Origin: Cenococcum geophilum 1.58
Taxonomy: Eukaryota; Ascomycota; Dothideomycetes; Gloniales; Gloniaceae
NCBI GenBank assembly: GCA_001692895.1
Contig: KV748182.1
Coordinates: forward strand, 3,166,341 to 3,230,340
Reading direction: 5' to 3'
Length of the DNA: 64,000 nt
The position numbers and the translations under genes were made by a program. The number at the start of each line of letters is the position of its first letter. Position 1 is the first letter of the stretch. Positions 49,662-61,711 of this stretch are shown here, piece after piece. The notes beneath the pieces were generated by a model. It ran no database searches. It was given only the letters and a program-made list of their open reading frames with translations, and was not told the DNA's origin.

Positions 49662-50441
49662 GCATTATACCCGGATATTAGAGCTTTGGGAGGGGGCGTT
49701 GAGGTTCTTGAGCTGGGTCTATTTACGTAGTATGTAATGGGTAAAGAGGGCATTTGAACCTTTCCCGGCATTATATTCATAGTACCTGCAACGGCAGACC
49801 GGTTAGTAGGTGTAACAGTAGATTATCGTACACTCATAACTGATAAGATTCGTCCCTAACCTGACTTCTTGCTAATTGCATCGAGACAGAAACACTTCAA
49901 TACTCAATCTGCCGCCTAATTTAGTCGGACACGTGATAGGATATGATGGCTTCTAAATTCTGTTGCTCTTATGACACGGGCTATGAGTGACGCTATTGCG
50001 AAAACGGATACTGTGAGTAACTATTGGTATGAACACCATCTAACGTGTAGTAATATAGATAGTGATTATGTCCATACTCTCATTTTAGGCAAGAAGGCTT
50101 ATAGCATCTAATGTTTTTAGATTAAGTAATCAGTCCGGGAAGGCCGATATTATTTCCATAAAACAGGAATTCAAACAAGACGTTTATACCAGCTCAAATT
50201 CTTGTTCCTCAATCTCATCCACCATAGCGTCACCTTCCATAAAACCATGCAAATACCCGTCCCCAACAACCTCATATTACCCTTAGCCGACCGGCCTGAG
50301 AACGAAAGGGACACCCCTGCCATAAAAGATACAAACTTCGTCTCCTGATTTTATCACATCCGTGCCCCAACCAAATCTTCCCGCTTCGGTTCCGAAAAAT
50401 TGGCGATTGTAGCACCATAACCCATATGACCCATTATACTC
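49662..50441. other. Intergenic, no gene seen
   Basis: Downstream of TFB3. No convincing frames or repeats. Confidence 0.45.
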
Positions 50442-52321
50442 TTAGACCTGCAGCTCCTCCAGAGCAAGTTCTGTAGTCACTTGGCTAATATCATAGGTAC
50501 TATGCGGATGGCTGTTAGCATCGTCCGAACTAGCTCTGTGCTCCTCCGCACGCGTCGTCATCCTCCAGATGAATTCTGCGAAGTGTGCCCCATATTCTGG
50601 CCCTGGAACAGTTCGATGTTTCGTCCTATTGCAGATAAAGGTACACCTCAGCGCCTCGAAACTCTCGGCACTGATATGCCTGTCCGGAAAAGCAATATCC
50701 AAAACATTCAAAATCTACAGCCGGGCGTTCTCACCGTTAGCCTTCTACCACGCCTCATGACCGCTTCCCACAATGTCCGGTGTCATGCGGACAGGTTCAG
50801 ACTCTTTTCCTTCAAAGGCTACTTGGCCTTGAACGACTAAAGGCTAGTCTATAATGGCGTTCCGTTGGCTTCTCCGAAGTGTCTCTACAACTTTTATTGT
50901 GTCGACATGTTTTCCGCGAACGACGTGATGAGCATTGTCTTGCTTAAACCTAAAGTCAACTTCCGAGTCCCCTGCTGCGTGAGAGCCATAGTGCTTGAAG
51001 ATCAATGGCTCGTGATGGCATAGTTGTTTCCAGTCAGGAACTCAAGAGGGTAAGCTTACATCCGACTTTTCATTGCTCTTGGCACAACAATATAGTGGGT
51101 CACAACTCCTCCGAGTTGTAAGGTAGGCCGTAGTAAAGACCTCTGCAGGTCTAGATTGTAGTCCGCTCCTCAAAAGTATCCTTGTCTGTAGAAAGATCAA
51201 GCACCCCATAGATCTTGTCGCTTGTAAGTGTACATTTCAGGTTTTAAGATTCTCGGGGTATGTCGAGCAACTGAAGGCCTGTTTGGCCGTCTCTTGGACC
51301 ACGCGCTGAGTTAGTTTCCCGCAAATGATCAACTCGATTATTCAACCGACAGTGTATTCTCCATGCGCCCAAAGGAGCAGGTCTGCGTCTAAAGATCGAA
51401 GCATTTCTATAATTGAGGCAAGATACACCTAGCTGCAGGAAATTATGCCAAGATGAAACACGGACTTTGCTGCATTTGCAGCTTCCTGAACCACCCAGAC
51501 TCTTTTGGACTGTGCATAACAATATAAGCTCATCGATTAGATGATAGATTTCAGCCAAGAAAGAATAGCTGCTAAAGGGGCTCACCCAAGCTCGATTTAA
51601 GAAGAAACTTGGTAAATCTCAGGGCAGGTTTAGAATCTTTTCATCTCCCATAAATCTTGCCCGCGCAGTTTTCTCGTCCCAACCCGTCTGTCACATTTCT
51701 GCAAACTTCCGATTGATAGCTTCCAAAACATCGAAAGCAGACCTTTCCGCGTTCGAAATCTCCTCACCAAGCCATATTATGACCTGTCTTGTCTTTGCAT
51801 ATATTTGTCCCATCCGTTTAACATACTTTCTGCGCTCGCTCATGTCATTTTAACTGATGCATAGAGCATCCACCCAAAGCGTTAGCGGTTCGTCCTTGCT
51901 GTAAGTCCGCTTGCATCAACGTAATCGCCTCAGCGCGGTGAACAGTTCACCTCCAATAACTTCAACCCCATCGGAGAGGATGCGCCCAGGGGATCTGAGG
52001 CAGCCTGTGGCGTGGTACAAGTATTGGTAGATGAGATGGTTCATGATATCCCGTAATCAAAGCGTCTCAATAAATCCATTCAATTCTCCGTTTATATAAG
52101 TCTAAGCTTTGATTTTCTTGGTCAAGGCTGTCATCGTCGTCGTCGTTTTGGTTACAGAGCGAATTGGCGCATACGTAAGAAAGGGCCTCACACTCCGGAG
52201 GGCTCTCTAGACGAACATGTGAGATGCTGCATATGATGTCGTCTTCGTACTCCCCGGTTACGATAGTGAACAGACGAGTCTCAATCTGAGGATTCAATGA
52301 TTTGTACGAGTAGACTAGCAT
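50442..52321 (-). pseudogene. Broken HET-domain (heterokaryon incompatibility) gene remnant
   Basis: On the minus strand the 5' end still reads YKSLNPQIETRLFTIVTGEY and CEALSYV, the opening of a fungal HET domain. Further along, LWVDALC and YAKTRQVIIWLGEE match later HET-domain blocks. The rest to about 50442 contains fragments of open frame that may be the C-terminal region. The gene is clearly not intact and is broken in several places. HET domains drive cell death on recognition of non-self partners; this copy is treated as a fossil. Confidence 0.72.
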
Positions 52322-52743
52322 GTTGGAAGATTTTAACGGGAATGATAAACATCAGAGAAGCCAAGACAACAGTATTGAAGAAAGTACATTAAAGCATCCA
52401 AATTGGCTCCATCTTAGTTTTGCGTATATGTGCAAATAGGTTTTTGTGGGGATACCTGGCTTGATCCATGCGAGCCTGAAGGAATGCCTTGCATGTGGTT
52501 TAACCTATGTATTAAAAGTCTACACCTACCATAATTGTCGGCCACTTATAATCGCAAGTTTAGTATAAAGTGTAAGCCTTCACGGAATTAGTCAGGGATT
52601 CAAGGTTAGTACGAGTGCTGGATAATTTAGGTCCATGAAACATAAAACCACCCCAAAGTATACAAACCTCTAGCACCAGTTTTAAAGATTATTTATTGAA
52701 ATGACTACACTTTATGTAATACAGTCCATATAACACAAATTCA
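52322..52743. other. Intergenic, no gene seen
   Basis: AT-leaning DNA between the HET remnant and the 3' end of IND1. Nothing recognised. Confidence 0.45.
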
Positions 52744-53889
52744 TTACAACCCCAATGACTCTCTCACAGTTTTGGAGATCTCTTCAAATACCCTCGCGTG
52801 CTGGCTCTCGGGTTCAGCAACAACTGTCGGCCTTCCACGATCTGCATCTTCGCATATGCTTGGATGAAGCGGGATTTCGCCTAGTAAGCGCAGGTTATGT
52901 TCTCTGCACATTTTGACAATGTGTGTTGAGGAGCCGAAAATTGGATGTGAGGAAGAGCAGGTGGGGCACACGAAGGATGACATGTTCGAGATGAGGCCGA
53001 GCAGTGGGACGGAGACCTTTTGGAAAAGGGTTACGCCCCTAATAGCGTCTTTCAAAGCAAGGTCTTGCGGAGTCGAAATTATGATGGCTCCTATCCGAGG
53101 TTAGGCTAATTGTCCTTTCCGAAGAAGCCTAGAAATCAGCAATTGAAGTAATGGATGTACACGAACCATCTAATTTGACCTGCTGTGTTATTGTCAATTG
53201 TACATCTCCCGTCCCTGGAGGAAGATCCAGCACCAGAATGTCCAGTCCCCCCCAGTCGACTTCGTGCAGAAGTTGCTGTAGAGCTTTCATAACCATCAAG
53301 CCACGCCACGCTACGGGTGAGGCCTCAGGGATTAAGTACCCCATAGACATGGACTTGACGCCATAATTGGATAAAGGAATGAGTTGGTTGTCTAGTTTGG
53401 AGACAGCAATGTGAGTTTAGTTACTCTAGAGGGTTAGGCTAGAAGATCGAGGCACGAACTGACTCGAGGATAACCTAGGTTCACCGGAAAGGTTCAAGAG
53501 GGTGGGTATTGAGGGTCCGAATATGTCGGTGTCAAGAATACCTGTTCGATAGCCATTGCGAGCGAAGGAGAGGGCAAGGTTAACTGCGATCAGGTCGTTA
53601 GAAAGAATGGCTGTAGCTAAATGCCCATTTTTCTGTTTTTTAAGACAGACCCACCAGCTATTGTAGATTTCCCCACTCCACCCTTGGCAGAGGAAACAGC
53701 AACGACTTTCTTCACATCGCGTATGCTTCGCTGCTGCGGGAGTCCCCGTTGCATCCGTGGAAATTGAGGAGTGCCAGAACGCGGGAGTCCCTTCCAGAAT
53801 TAGTCAGGTTTGGATATTAAAATTGGCAGCACTACCAATGGATTTCCATGTTGCAGGCGGTGTAAAGTGGAAAATAGACGTCGTTTCAT
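52744..53889 (-). CDS. IND1: Mitochondrial Fe-S P-loop NTPase Ind1 (NUBPL family)
   Basis: Modelled as complement of five exons: 53836-53889, 53655-53790, 53464-53583, 53167-53391 and 52744-53090. They sum to 294 codons in frame (293 residues). The N-terminus [19 protein letters not shown] looks like a mitochondrial presequence. The deviant Walker A motif KGGVGKS is at residues 54-60; [30 protein letters not shown] and [11 protein letters not shown] follow in family order. The metal-binding CPTC motif is at about 220-223. The presequence separates it from cytosolic Nbp35 and Cfd1. Ind1 delivers 4Fe-4S clusters to respiratory complex I. Exon 3 uses a GTCAGT donor and exon 4 a GTTCGT donor, both unusual but needed to match the family. 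It shares a short promoter with BFR2. Confidence 0.92.
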
Positions 53890-54022
53890 TTTCTCATCTT
53901 GGTGTTGTTGCTAGTCGGCGTTCATCGCTAGACGTCGGTTTGGAAAATCGTCCGAGCGAACCGCCGATAGGCCGACGAAATTTCTTGAAGGTCGAATACG
54001 AAATTAACCAACCTTCTACAAA
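53890..54022. promoter_or_regulatory. Compact bidirectional promoter of IND1 and BFR2
   Basis: Only 133 bp separate the two start codons, so the transcripts must begin inside it. It contains CGTCGG and CCGACG-type G/C blocks (near 53930-53970). No known factor site is claimed. Confidence 0.6.
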
Positions 54023-55651
54023 ATGAAAAAGCCCAGGTCACAAGGTGATATACAAACTCTGCCTTGATTTCTCAACATTTTATATACTTTCTGACAGCTG
54101 AGAACAGATTTTGACCCCGAGGAACTGCTTGATCCTGCGCCTAGTGACAGTGATGGAACCTCAGACGAACAGAGCGTAGAAGATGCACATGATGGGAGGG
54201 AACACTACATGAATGTTGGGTACTGACCGGTATAATCGCTGATTGGTTCTTAACTTTTAACAGAAGACAGGAAGAGTAAATTTCGGAAACGTGACGTTGT
54301 CCCACTGGGACCTCAGTATGAAGGCTCTCGGGTTAGTCGAGATATCGCTTTGAATGACGACAGCGATGATCCTTTTGCCAAGGGCTTTGATGCGGAGAGC
54401 AGCGAAGGAGAATCAGACAGTGTTTCTAAGAGAGTCAATGGTGTAAGACTTGATCGCATAGAGGAGAGCGACGTGGAAAGCGACGAGAATGGTGAGGATT
54501 CATTGATTTCGGACGGAGACCAAGAGGATGGCATGGAAGAGGACGGTGGGGCGACCGAATCTGAAGATACAGAAGATGAGAATGAAGATAAGGACGACGC
54601 GAGTGTCAGCGAAGAGGATCAAAATGATATTATCACGAATCGCGCCAACCTACGGAAGATTATGAACGAAGAGCAGAAAAATGTAGCTACCACTATATCA
54701 CAAGCAGCGAAGGCAGACGCAGAAAAAGGGAGGGCAGTGAAAGCTCAGCGTAGCACATTCGATTCTCTCCTGAACTCCCGAATACGGCTACAAAAGGCTT
54801 TAATATCCACGAACTCCTTTCCTCCCGCTTCCGAAGACACTACTGGTGCTTTTAAACTCGGAGGTGAAGCTATACATGCTGCTGAAACAGCTGCTCTGAA
54901 CCTCCTCACGACACTATCCAACCTCCGTTCAACCCTTGACGCAACCCGTACCGGCACTAAACGCAAGCGGCCAATTGCATTTACCACTTCCACCCTGTCG
55001 TCTGCGATTTGGGCCTCAATCCAAACCTCGGAGACGCAGAACATACCCAACCGGCGCACCGTTCTTGAAAAGTGGTCCGCCAAGTCACGCCCGGCAGCGA
55101 TAATTCCCCATTCTCGGCGCCTAAACAACTCTGCAGCTGCGCAGCAAACCATCACCGATGTCCTCAACACTCATCTTTCCGACTATGCTCGCCTTATCAA
55201 ACGGACACGAACCCCGCGCTCCTGCGCCCCCGTCCAGTCCGCTGCTGGCCTTGCTGAAGCAACTGACATATACGACGACGCGGACTTTTATGGTCTCCTT
55301 CTTAAAGAGTTACTCGAGCAGCGCTCGCAGGATGTATCTACTGGCAGTAACAACGGCGTCGAATTCATTGCTCAGGCACCATGGCAGGCAGCTCGCGAGG
55401 CGAAAACGAAGCGGGTTGTGGACACGAGGGCGAGTAAGGGGAGAAAGCTACGGTACACCGTACATGAGAAATTGCAGAATTTTATGGCGCCTGAGGACCG
55501 AGGAGCGTGGGGTGAGAGGCAAGCCGATGAGTTGTTTGGAAGTTTGTTTGGGAGGAGGATGGGGCTGGGTGAGGAGATGGAAAAGGACGACGAAGATATG
55601 AGCGACGAGGAGGATCTAGCAGAGCAAAGCCTCCTGTTGTTTAGAAGTTGA
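54023..55651 (+). CDS. BFR2: Bfr2 / AATF-Che1 family ribosome biogenesis protein
   Basis: Modelled as join(54023-54044, 54108-54219, 54271-55651), 504 residues. The family core is clear: DFDPEELLDPAPSD, GREHYMNVG then KSKFRKRDVVPLGPQYEGSR across the second intron, a long acidic segment (about residues 60-145), and the C-terminal TRASKGRKLRYTVHEKLQNF block. The family acts in the nucleolus in early 18S/SSU processing. The first exon is short and its junction is ambiguous: an alternative pair (donor after 54036, acceptor before 54103) also keeps frame, so the first few residues are uncertain. Divergent from IND1. Confidence 0.9.
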
Positions 55652-57158
55652 GGATCTTAAGGGAAATAGGTGGTGATTATGTGGTGTAAATAATCTATCT
55701 ACTCAAGAAGTTACTGGATTTGATAGCAACCCTTTTCGAGCGCATGCGGACAACTGAATATCAACACACCATGAACATCCCTTCGAATTATCCCTCTACA
55801 TATTCGTGCGGTTTCTCTACATTGGCCGATTAGAAGGGCCTGTTAGGAAGCACATACCGTAGCTTCAAGAGCGTCTGAGCAAAAATCCACGTGGCCAAGG
55901 TTGAATTCTCCCGAATAAGCATCGAGTCTCCATGGGTTTCATCAGACATTCCCACGTGCAAAAAATAGACAGTGCTTCACCAATGTCCTGGTTTGCTTGC
56001 GCCGTCAGATATTCCACGCACGCGATGTCTCTAGCCCCGGCGCCTCATCCGCCCATCGACATCTTAATCACTGTCTCACCCAAAGACCCGGTCGGAGGAT
56101 ATCGCGTCATATAGATTCGCTTACGGAGATTGGGGTCAGCCCTGCGGAGTATTCATCTCCGTGCGGATTGTACTGTACTTGAAACGAGGTAACCCCGATC
56201 GTAGCACGGGTTACGAGGCAATCCATGGTATGAAATGAGATCGCGCTCTAGTCTAACAGCGAGTCATACGGAGCAACACCATGTGGCCATGGTTGGAGCT
56301 TGCATTTAGTGCAATTAGTATCGCCACGGAAACTGAGTGAGGTTGAGACTGAGAGCGGACTGAGCTCTAGGCGCGACAGCAAGGGTGGCTGAACGCCTGT
56401 CAATAGCGTGGGCGGGTAGCACAGTATCATGAAAGAAGGCGAGCGCACAGCTGGTAACCTTACGAACAAATGCAGCTAAAGAGTTCATCCTACAAGTACA
56501 GCCGGATACATTAGTTCACCATTAGCACATCAGCGAACCTAATCATTGCTATGCCCATCATCCAAGCCTTCACTAACCACAGACACTCGTCCAAAAGCAA
56601 TCAAAAAAGTACAGAAGCAAATCAAAAACAAAACTGGGGGTATCACCAAACTAGCTCCACTATTTGGAAGTGTCGTTCGTCGCTAGGACACGAATTGAAA
56701 GCAAATGCAAGCAAAAAAAGTATGCAAGCGTCCGTTTCGCGCGCTCCTTGGGATAAAAACATCTTCGTAAGAGGATCCTCCGTTACTTGAAGAAGTGAAA
56801 AAAAATTACAGAGGATGCGCGAGCAAACCCCTTTTCTTGAGTCGCATCCATATGCAAAAAGGTCGGTGCAAGAAATGAAAAGCGCAATGATTCCAAAGGG
56901 CCAGCAAGCGTCAAGAGTGGTGGTTTCGGGGAATACAAAGCGGTACGGTAATGTTGAGGGGTTGAAATTGAATTGGGACATTGAACGGAGACTGCATAAC
57001 ACATATCATCAAACCTTTCCTCTTCCCCGCAAGAACGCTCCGAGCATCGTTATCTTCCCCCTAGATATATGGTAACTGAAATCAAGGTGCTGCGACAAGT
57101 CGCATTGGAAAGAAGAAGAGATTCACTAGCATGGATCCCCGCATGGGAGCCAAGAGGG
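55652..57158. other. Intergenic, no supported gene
   Basis: About 1.5 kb downstream of BFR2. Open frames of 60-119 codons on both strands (for example 56643-57002 - and 56815-57075 +) have no recognisable domains. Part of it probably forms the 3' side of the GPI protein gene. Confidence 0.45.
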
Positions 57159-57515
57159 TCATAGCAATGCGTAGCCCAGGCCGACGGCTATCCCTGCGAC
57201 GACGCCGTTCACGTTCATGTGCGACGCCGCGCCAGTGAAGGTTGCTGTTGAAGTTGGGCCGACAACGGTGGGACCTACGCCGGTGCTACTCACGGTATAG
57301 TTTGCGGCGGAGGTGACGGGAAGAATAGGGCCGTAGGATACGAGGACCGTAGAAGTCGTGTTCACAACGCTCGAGGGAGGCGTACCAGTCTGTGTCTCAG
57401 TGATGACACGGTAGACAGTACGTGTTGTGAAGTAGGTCGATACACTTGTGTCTTGGGCAAAGGCGACCGGAAGAGCCAGGAAGAAAAGAAGGGACTGTGA
57501 AGCCGGATAGCGCAT
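57159..57515 (-). CDS. Small GPI-anchored Ser/Thr-rich secreted protein
   Basis: 118 residues with no intron. A signal peptide is clear (MRYPASQSLLFFLALPVAFA, cleavage likely before QDTS). The middle is rich in Ser, Thr and Val with possible N-glycosylation sites (NTTS, NYTV). The C-terminus ends in a hydrophobic helix (VNGVVAGIAVGLGYALL) preceded by small residues, the pattern of a GPI-attachment signal. It is likely attached to the plasma membrane or cell wall. No enzymatic domain; function unknown. Confidence 0.82.
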   Translation of the reverse strand: MRYPASQSLLFFLALPVAFAQDTSVSTYFTTRTVYRVITETQTGTPPSSVVNTTSTVLVSYGPILPVTSAANYTVSSTGVGPTVVGPTSTATFTGAASHMNVNGVVAGIAVGLGYALL

Positions 57516-58987
57516 TTCGACCGTAATGACAGCGTAATTTGGCTAAATGGTGTTCACGTGGTTTCTGGAATGTATGCGCGATGATGGTATGGGCTTCCGA
57601 TGGAGCGGCTCTGGAATGAATGCGACTGGTGCAGAGCTGATTGTTGACGATGCTTGTTTATTCGAGCTTTGAAGCTGGCTAATGTTCGACAATGATGGAG
57701 AAGGGGTCCCCGAAGCTGAACTGTACGTCTAGTGAAGCTGCGATAGGGCTATACAGAGTCGTGTGCGATGCGCGCGGTATGTGCTTGTGCTTGTGCTTGA
57801 GCTTGAGATGCGACGGTTTGCGACAGCGACAGTGGTGTTAACGGGAGTGAGACTTTCACAGAAAGAACGTGTGTGCAAGGCGCTGCCTGAGAATTGATCA
57901 AACGAGTGACTGTAGCAGAGCAAGAGCTTTGCAACTGGTGGTGACGATGCGGCGCTTGTAAGAGAGGCAGAGGGAAGAAAACTGGGGTGGGAAGTGGATT
58001 TAGGTAAGATACCCATGAGCAATTTCACATTCACGCATCCCTTTGTGCCAATCAAGCCCAACCGGCGCTAACTTGTAATTCGGGGGTTTTGCACCCAATG
58101 TCGGGACGGTAAACTTGCAGAAGCACGCCAGCCATGCACGCGGAGGAGATCGTCACCCACAAATTATCCCAATTTTCAACCCCCTTCCCATTTCCCAGCC
58201 CGCTCCACGCCTCTATCATCATCCTGCCCCGTGAAGTCTTCTGACGGTCTAACCCGAGCGCGAACATCTTCATTTCTAACCATTCAGTTCCTCATCACCA
58301 GTCGTCCTCCAAACTATCTTCCTGACACGACAGTTCACTGCCACTTTTTCGGATGATGAAACGAGCCCAGCAAATCCCGCCTCTATTTTCGTGACCCGTG
58401 CCAGGGCTATGCATGCAAAAACCCTCACCAAAATAGTACGTGGCAGTCGGGAAACCACTGGCGTCGCACCCAGCTACCCTCTCTCCGTCTCTCGCGGCCT
58501 TTTACTGTGTCACGTCACCGCTGTCATTATTGCAATCTCACGTGCCCGTGGGAATTAAAAAGTGTAAACGGCAATTCGCCGTGATGCGATTTCGAGTAAC
58601 ATCATTAGCCGCCCCTATCATTGGTCGAGGTCATAAACCGTAATTCCCTCCAGCAACCCTTCTCTCCTGTACATGAGATTATGATGTCCTACTGTCCTGT
58701 CCTGTTGGCCATGCCGGTTGGTAGGTAGACTAGTTTACAAGATAATGCAAATGAAGCTGTGATGGCAGAAGGCACCTTAAATGGCTCGCTCGAGAAAATA
58801 GCCCAGCCATCCCATATCCAAATTCCCAAAGTCTCACCGCTAGTACTGTAACGCTCATGGCCACCCACATTACATTACTGTACAGTTTGCTGTATGTACC
58901 TGTAAGAATGAAAGAAGGCATGAACAGAAAGCGATGCATCGCGAGTCCTGCGGTCAACTTCTCCAGATGCCCGTGATAGTGATCGCT
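57516..58987. other. Intergenic, no supported gene
   Basis: Upstream of the GPI protein gene and downstream of the TCO89-type gene. A 110-codon minus-strand frame (57729-58061) is Ser/Thr-rich but shows no domain and probably lies in the 5' leader or promoter of the GPI protein gene. Confidence 0.45.
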
Positions 58988-60745
58988 TCAGTCGCCCTCA
59001 GCAACCTCCGTGCTCTCCCATAGCCGGCGACAGATTTCTTCCGCTTCATTACGAACCCTGCCACTGTCGCTTCCGAAACTCTGCCTACCCTCAACATCTC
59101 CGTCATCCCCGACCCCGCGTGCCACCTCAAGGCTTGCTCTTGATCTTCGCCGATCCGCCCCTTCTCCCGCGCTGCTGGACTCGCGAAAACTCGAGGCGAG
59201 TCCCTCCCCACTATTAACGTTTACGAAACCGTTCGTCATTGGTGATCTTGGCACTTTTGTTTTGCGAGGGGAGCCTGGAATCTGATCGATACGTGCGATG
59301 GCATCAGCTAGCGGGTTACGGAACCGTCGGACAACTTTATACTCGAGTGATACTTGATTGAATTGCTGCTGGAGCCGGGGATCTATGCGCCCTTCGCTAG
59401 TCGCTGCGTATGTCATTCCTGATTGCAGCAATGTTGGCCCTCCGGTTCGGGGTAGGATGACCGGGATAAGCTTCTGCGGCTCAATGTTCGACGACGCGCG
59501 CTGCAGCAGCAACTTTTGCTGGGTCCTAGATGGTGGTAAATCTGTAGGCGTACTCGTTCCTGAGCGGCGAGACTGTGACCTAGAATGCGACGCGTGCAGC
59601 GGTTCCGTCATGTTTGGCGCTAACCTGTTCCATTTCTGCGCATCAAGGTCGCCGCTTTGCGCCTTTGGTGAACTTCGCGATGGGAGGAAGTTGCTATCCT
59701 TTGGTGTGCCTGCCGATCCATCGCCGTCCATGAAGCGTGAGACTAGGTCTTTACCGGGCGTATCTGCCAGGGTTGATCCTTGACTGTGGCTCAGCGACCG
59801 AGCATCGTGAGAGTCTGATACTACCGTTGCTGAGATTGACGACATTTGCGGGGGGAGGTTTTGGGAGGCACTGCGCTGTAATAGCCGAGAAGTAATCATA
59901 TCCGCGTCAGGCGGTCGTGACTGATGATACGAACTGCCTCCGTTTGTCTGGCGGCTACTGTGTGAGCGCTCAGGCTGGTGGCGAGTTAGCGGCGAGGGAG
60001 GTGTGTGATATTTTAGATTCTGGATTTCCGTCTCCGTTGATTCGGAAGCTTCATTGTCGGTCTCAGAAGTCTGCACGTCTTTGCCGGGTTCGAATATGAC
60101 TGAGTTCGAGCGGGTGTTCGAGCGGGTGGTGGTAGGTGACTGCGACGCACTCTCCTCCGTCCAGGCATCGTCATGGCCCTCTTCATGGCCCTCTTCATTC
60201 CCTATATCAAAATGCACTGTGGGGTGAGGGGCGTCTGGTGACTGGTGACGCGCCTTTCCTGGTTGCGCAAGTGAGCGCTTGGGGGGTGCTATCTCGCTCT
60301 TAGTTGTCTTCAACATGTTCTTCGTAGATCCCTGTCGTGGGAGATGTCCGCTAGAATGGTTCTTTCTTATGACTGTGTGGGATGAGTTCTTCACGATCCC
60401 GACTGTCGAAGCATTGCGTTTCACACCTAGGCGGGGGCTAGTTGGTGTCGAAGTCGAGTTGCCGGAATGAGAACGACGGTGATGTTTGGCACCGGCGGTG
60501 CCATCGCCCCCGTGCGTCTGAGTGAGTTTGTTTAACTTGTTGAGATTCTTGCCAACGGAAGCGTTCCTTGGGCCCATGCGACTCTGGCCAACGATATGTC
60601 TCTGAGGCTTGTGAGGACCTGCTCTGTGCGAAGAGGAATGCCCATCGGAGGGAGATTGCGATATGTAGGAGGAGGTAGAAGGATGCCTTGCGAGGACGGC
60701 TGGCCGTCTCGGCTGCGACTGAGCATCCTGAGAGGGAGGTGCCAT
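58988..60745 (-). CDS. TCO89: TORC1 subunit TCO89-domain protein
   Basis: 585 residues from ATG at 60745 (MAPPSQDAQSQPRRP); an in-frame ATG 99 nt upstream exists but fits less well. The protein is mostly disordered and rich in Ser, Pro, Arg and Gln. Features that fit the fungal TCO89 domain family are the opening RRPAVLARHPSTSSYISQ, the stretch RNASVGKNLNKLNKL, the C-terminal VVRRFRNPLADAIARI, and many basic SP/TP sites. Tco89 is a non-essential TORC1 component at the vacuolar membrane in yeast. A run of EEGHEEGHDD (about 195-205) is a small local duplication. The call rests on memory of the family's layout, not on a catalytic motif. Confidence 0.78.
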   Translation of the reverse strand: MAPPSQDAQSQPRRPAVLARHPSTSSYISQSPSDGHSSSHRAGPHKPQRHIVGQSRMGPRNASVGKNLNKLNKLTQTHGGDGTAGAKHHRRSHSGNSTSTPTSPRLGVKRNASTVGIVKNSSHTVIRKNHSSGHLPRQGSTKNMLKTTKSEIAPPKRSLAQPGKARHQSPDAPHPTVHFDIGNEEGHEEGHDDAWTEESASQSPTTTRSNTRSNSVIFEPGKDVQTSETDNEASESTETEIQNLKYHTPPSPLTRHQPERSHSSRQTNGGSSYHQSRPPDADMITSRLLQRSASQNLPPQMSSISATVVSDSHDARSLSHSQGSTLADTPGKDLVSRFMDGDGSAGTPKDSNFLPSRSSPKAQSGDLDAQKWNRLAPNMTEPLHASHSRSQSRRSGTSTPTDLPPSRTQQKLLLQRASSNIEPQKLIPVILPRTGGPTLLQSGMTYAATSEGRIDPRLQQQFNQVSLEYKVVRRFRNPLADAIARIDQIPGSPRKTKVPRSPMTNGFVNVNSGEGLASSFRESSSAGEGADRRRSRASLEVARGVGDDGDVEGRQSFGSDSGRVRNEAEEICRRLWESTEVAEGD

Positions 60746-61711
60746 GCTTACTTTTCTGCAGGTCTTTTGTGGCTTTCGCAGGCTTAGGGTCTTCCTGAGG
60801 GACGAAGAACAAAAGAGGCGCTCGCGGGTCAGCGCGCAGCTCAAGCTTGATTCGGCGGGTCAATGACTGATTAAGAAGGCCGCTGCATCAGCGGCCAGCC
60901 ATGGGATCAATTGCGGGACAAGTAAGGGAGTAGTACAGCGTGTCCTAGCAGGAGCCCAATGTTGGTTGAGGTCTTGCGCCAATTGAGAGGGAAGGCGGTG
61001 AGGTCGTGCAGAAGGGCCTCCGCGCGAAAAAAGCACATGGCACTCTGCCACCTTATGAAAAGACAGTCGCACACAACACTTCCATACTTTCCATGCTTTC
61101 CATACGTGAATGCGTGAATTGCCTTCACCGCTGTTACTCAATTGTCTACCGTGCTTGCTCAACGCCTTTGTGGCATCGTCTGATTGATCAATTCGTGAAC
61201 TCTATGTACAATTAACAAGTAAGCACAAAGTGCTTTTCCTGCACCTGGGCTTTACAAAGCCAGATTCATGAAACCCATCCACTCTGATTATGACTTGTAA
61301 GACATTTTTCGGAGCGAAACTGCAAATACTAGGGACAAGCCGAACTTTCTCAATTTTCCATCTGCAAGTACCCGTCCCGAGTAGTCCTTAATCAGGAAAT
61401 ATTGGCTCGCTCCGTATTGACAGCCATCAGTAGCGAAAGACCACATGGAAAGACAACAGTCTTAAAGTGTAAAGAAACAAGAAATATTGGCCCCATCCTG
61501 CCTTACAGGATAGAACTGCATTGACAGCGTTCATGCATGCCTCATAGAAGATTCTATGCAGCGGCAGTCAGCATGTAGATGCATGAACCCTTGCATGTAC
61601 GTACCCGTTCACATACACACAATCCCTTTTAGGATTTATCGATTTCCACAACTATCTCTCCCCTGTCTACACAACTCGTAACCGTCGATTCTTGAAACTT
61701 GCCGCCCCATC
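60746..61711. other. Intergenic, promoter side of the TCO89-type gene
   Basis: About 1 kb containing short unremarkable frames. Two local direct repeats CATACTTTCCATGCTTTCCA are seen near 61083. No gene recognised. Confidence 0.45.

Noticed and set aside
56643-57075. Frames on both strands downstream of BFR2
   Set aside because: Composition and overlap suggest untranslated or intergenic DNA.
57729-58061. 110-codon Ser/Thr-rich minus-strand frame
   Set aside because: No domain, located where the leader of the GPI protein gene is expected.
59010-60863. Several plus- and minus-strand frames within the TCO89-type gene
   Set aside because: Shadows of the long disordered coding sequence.
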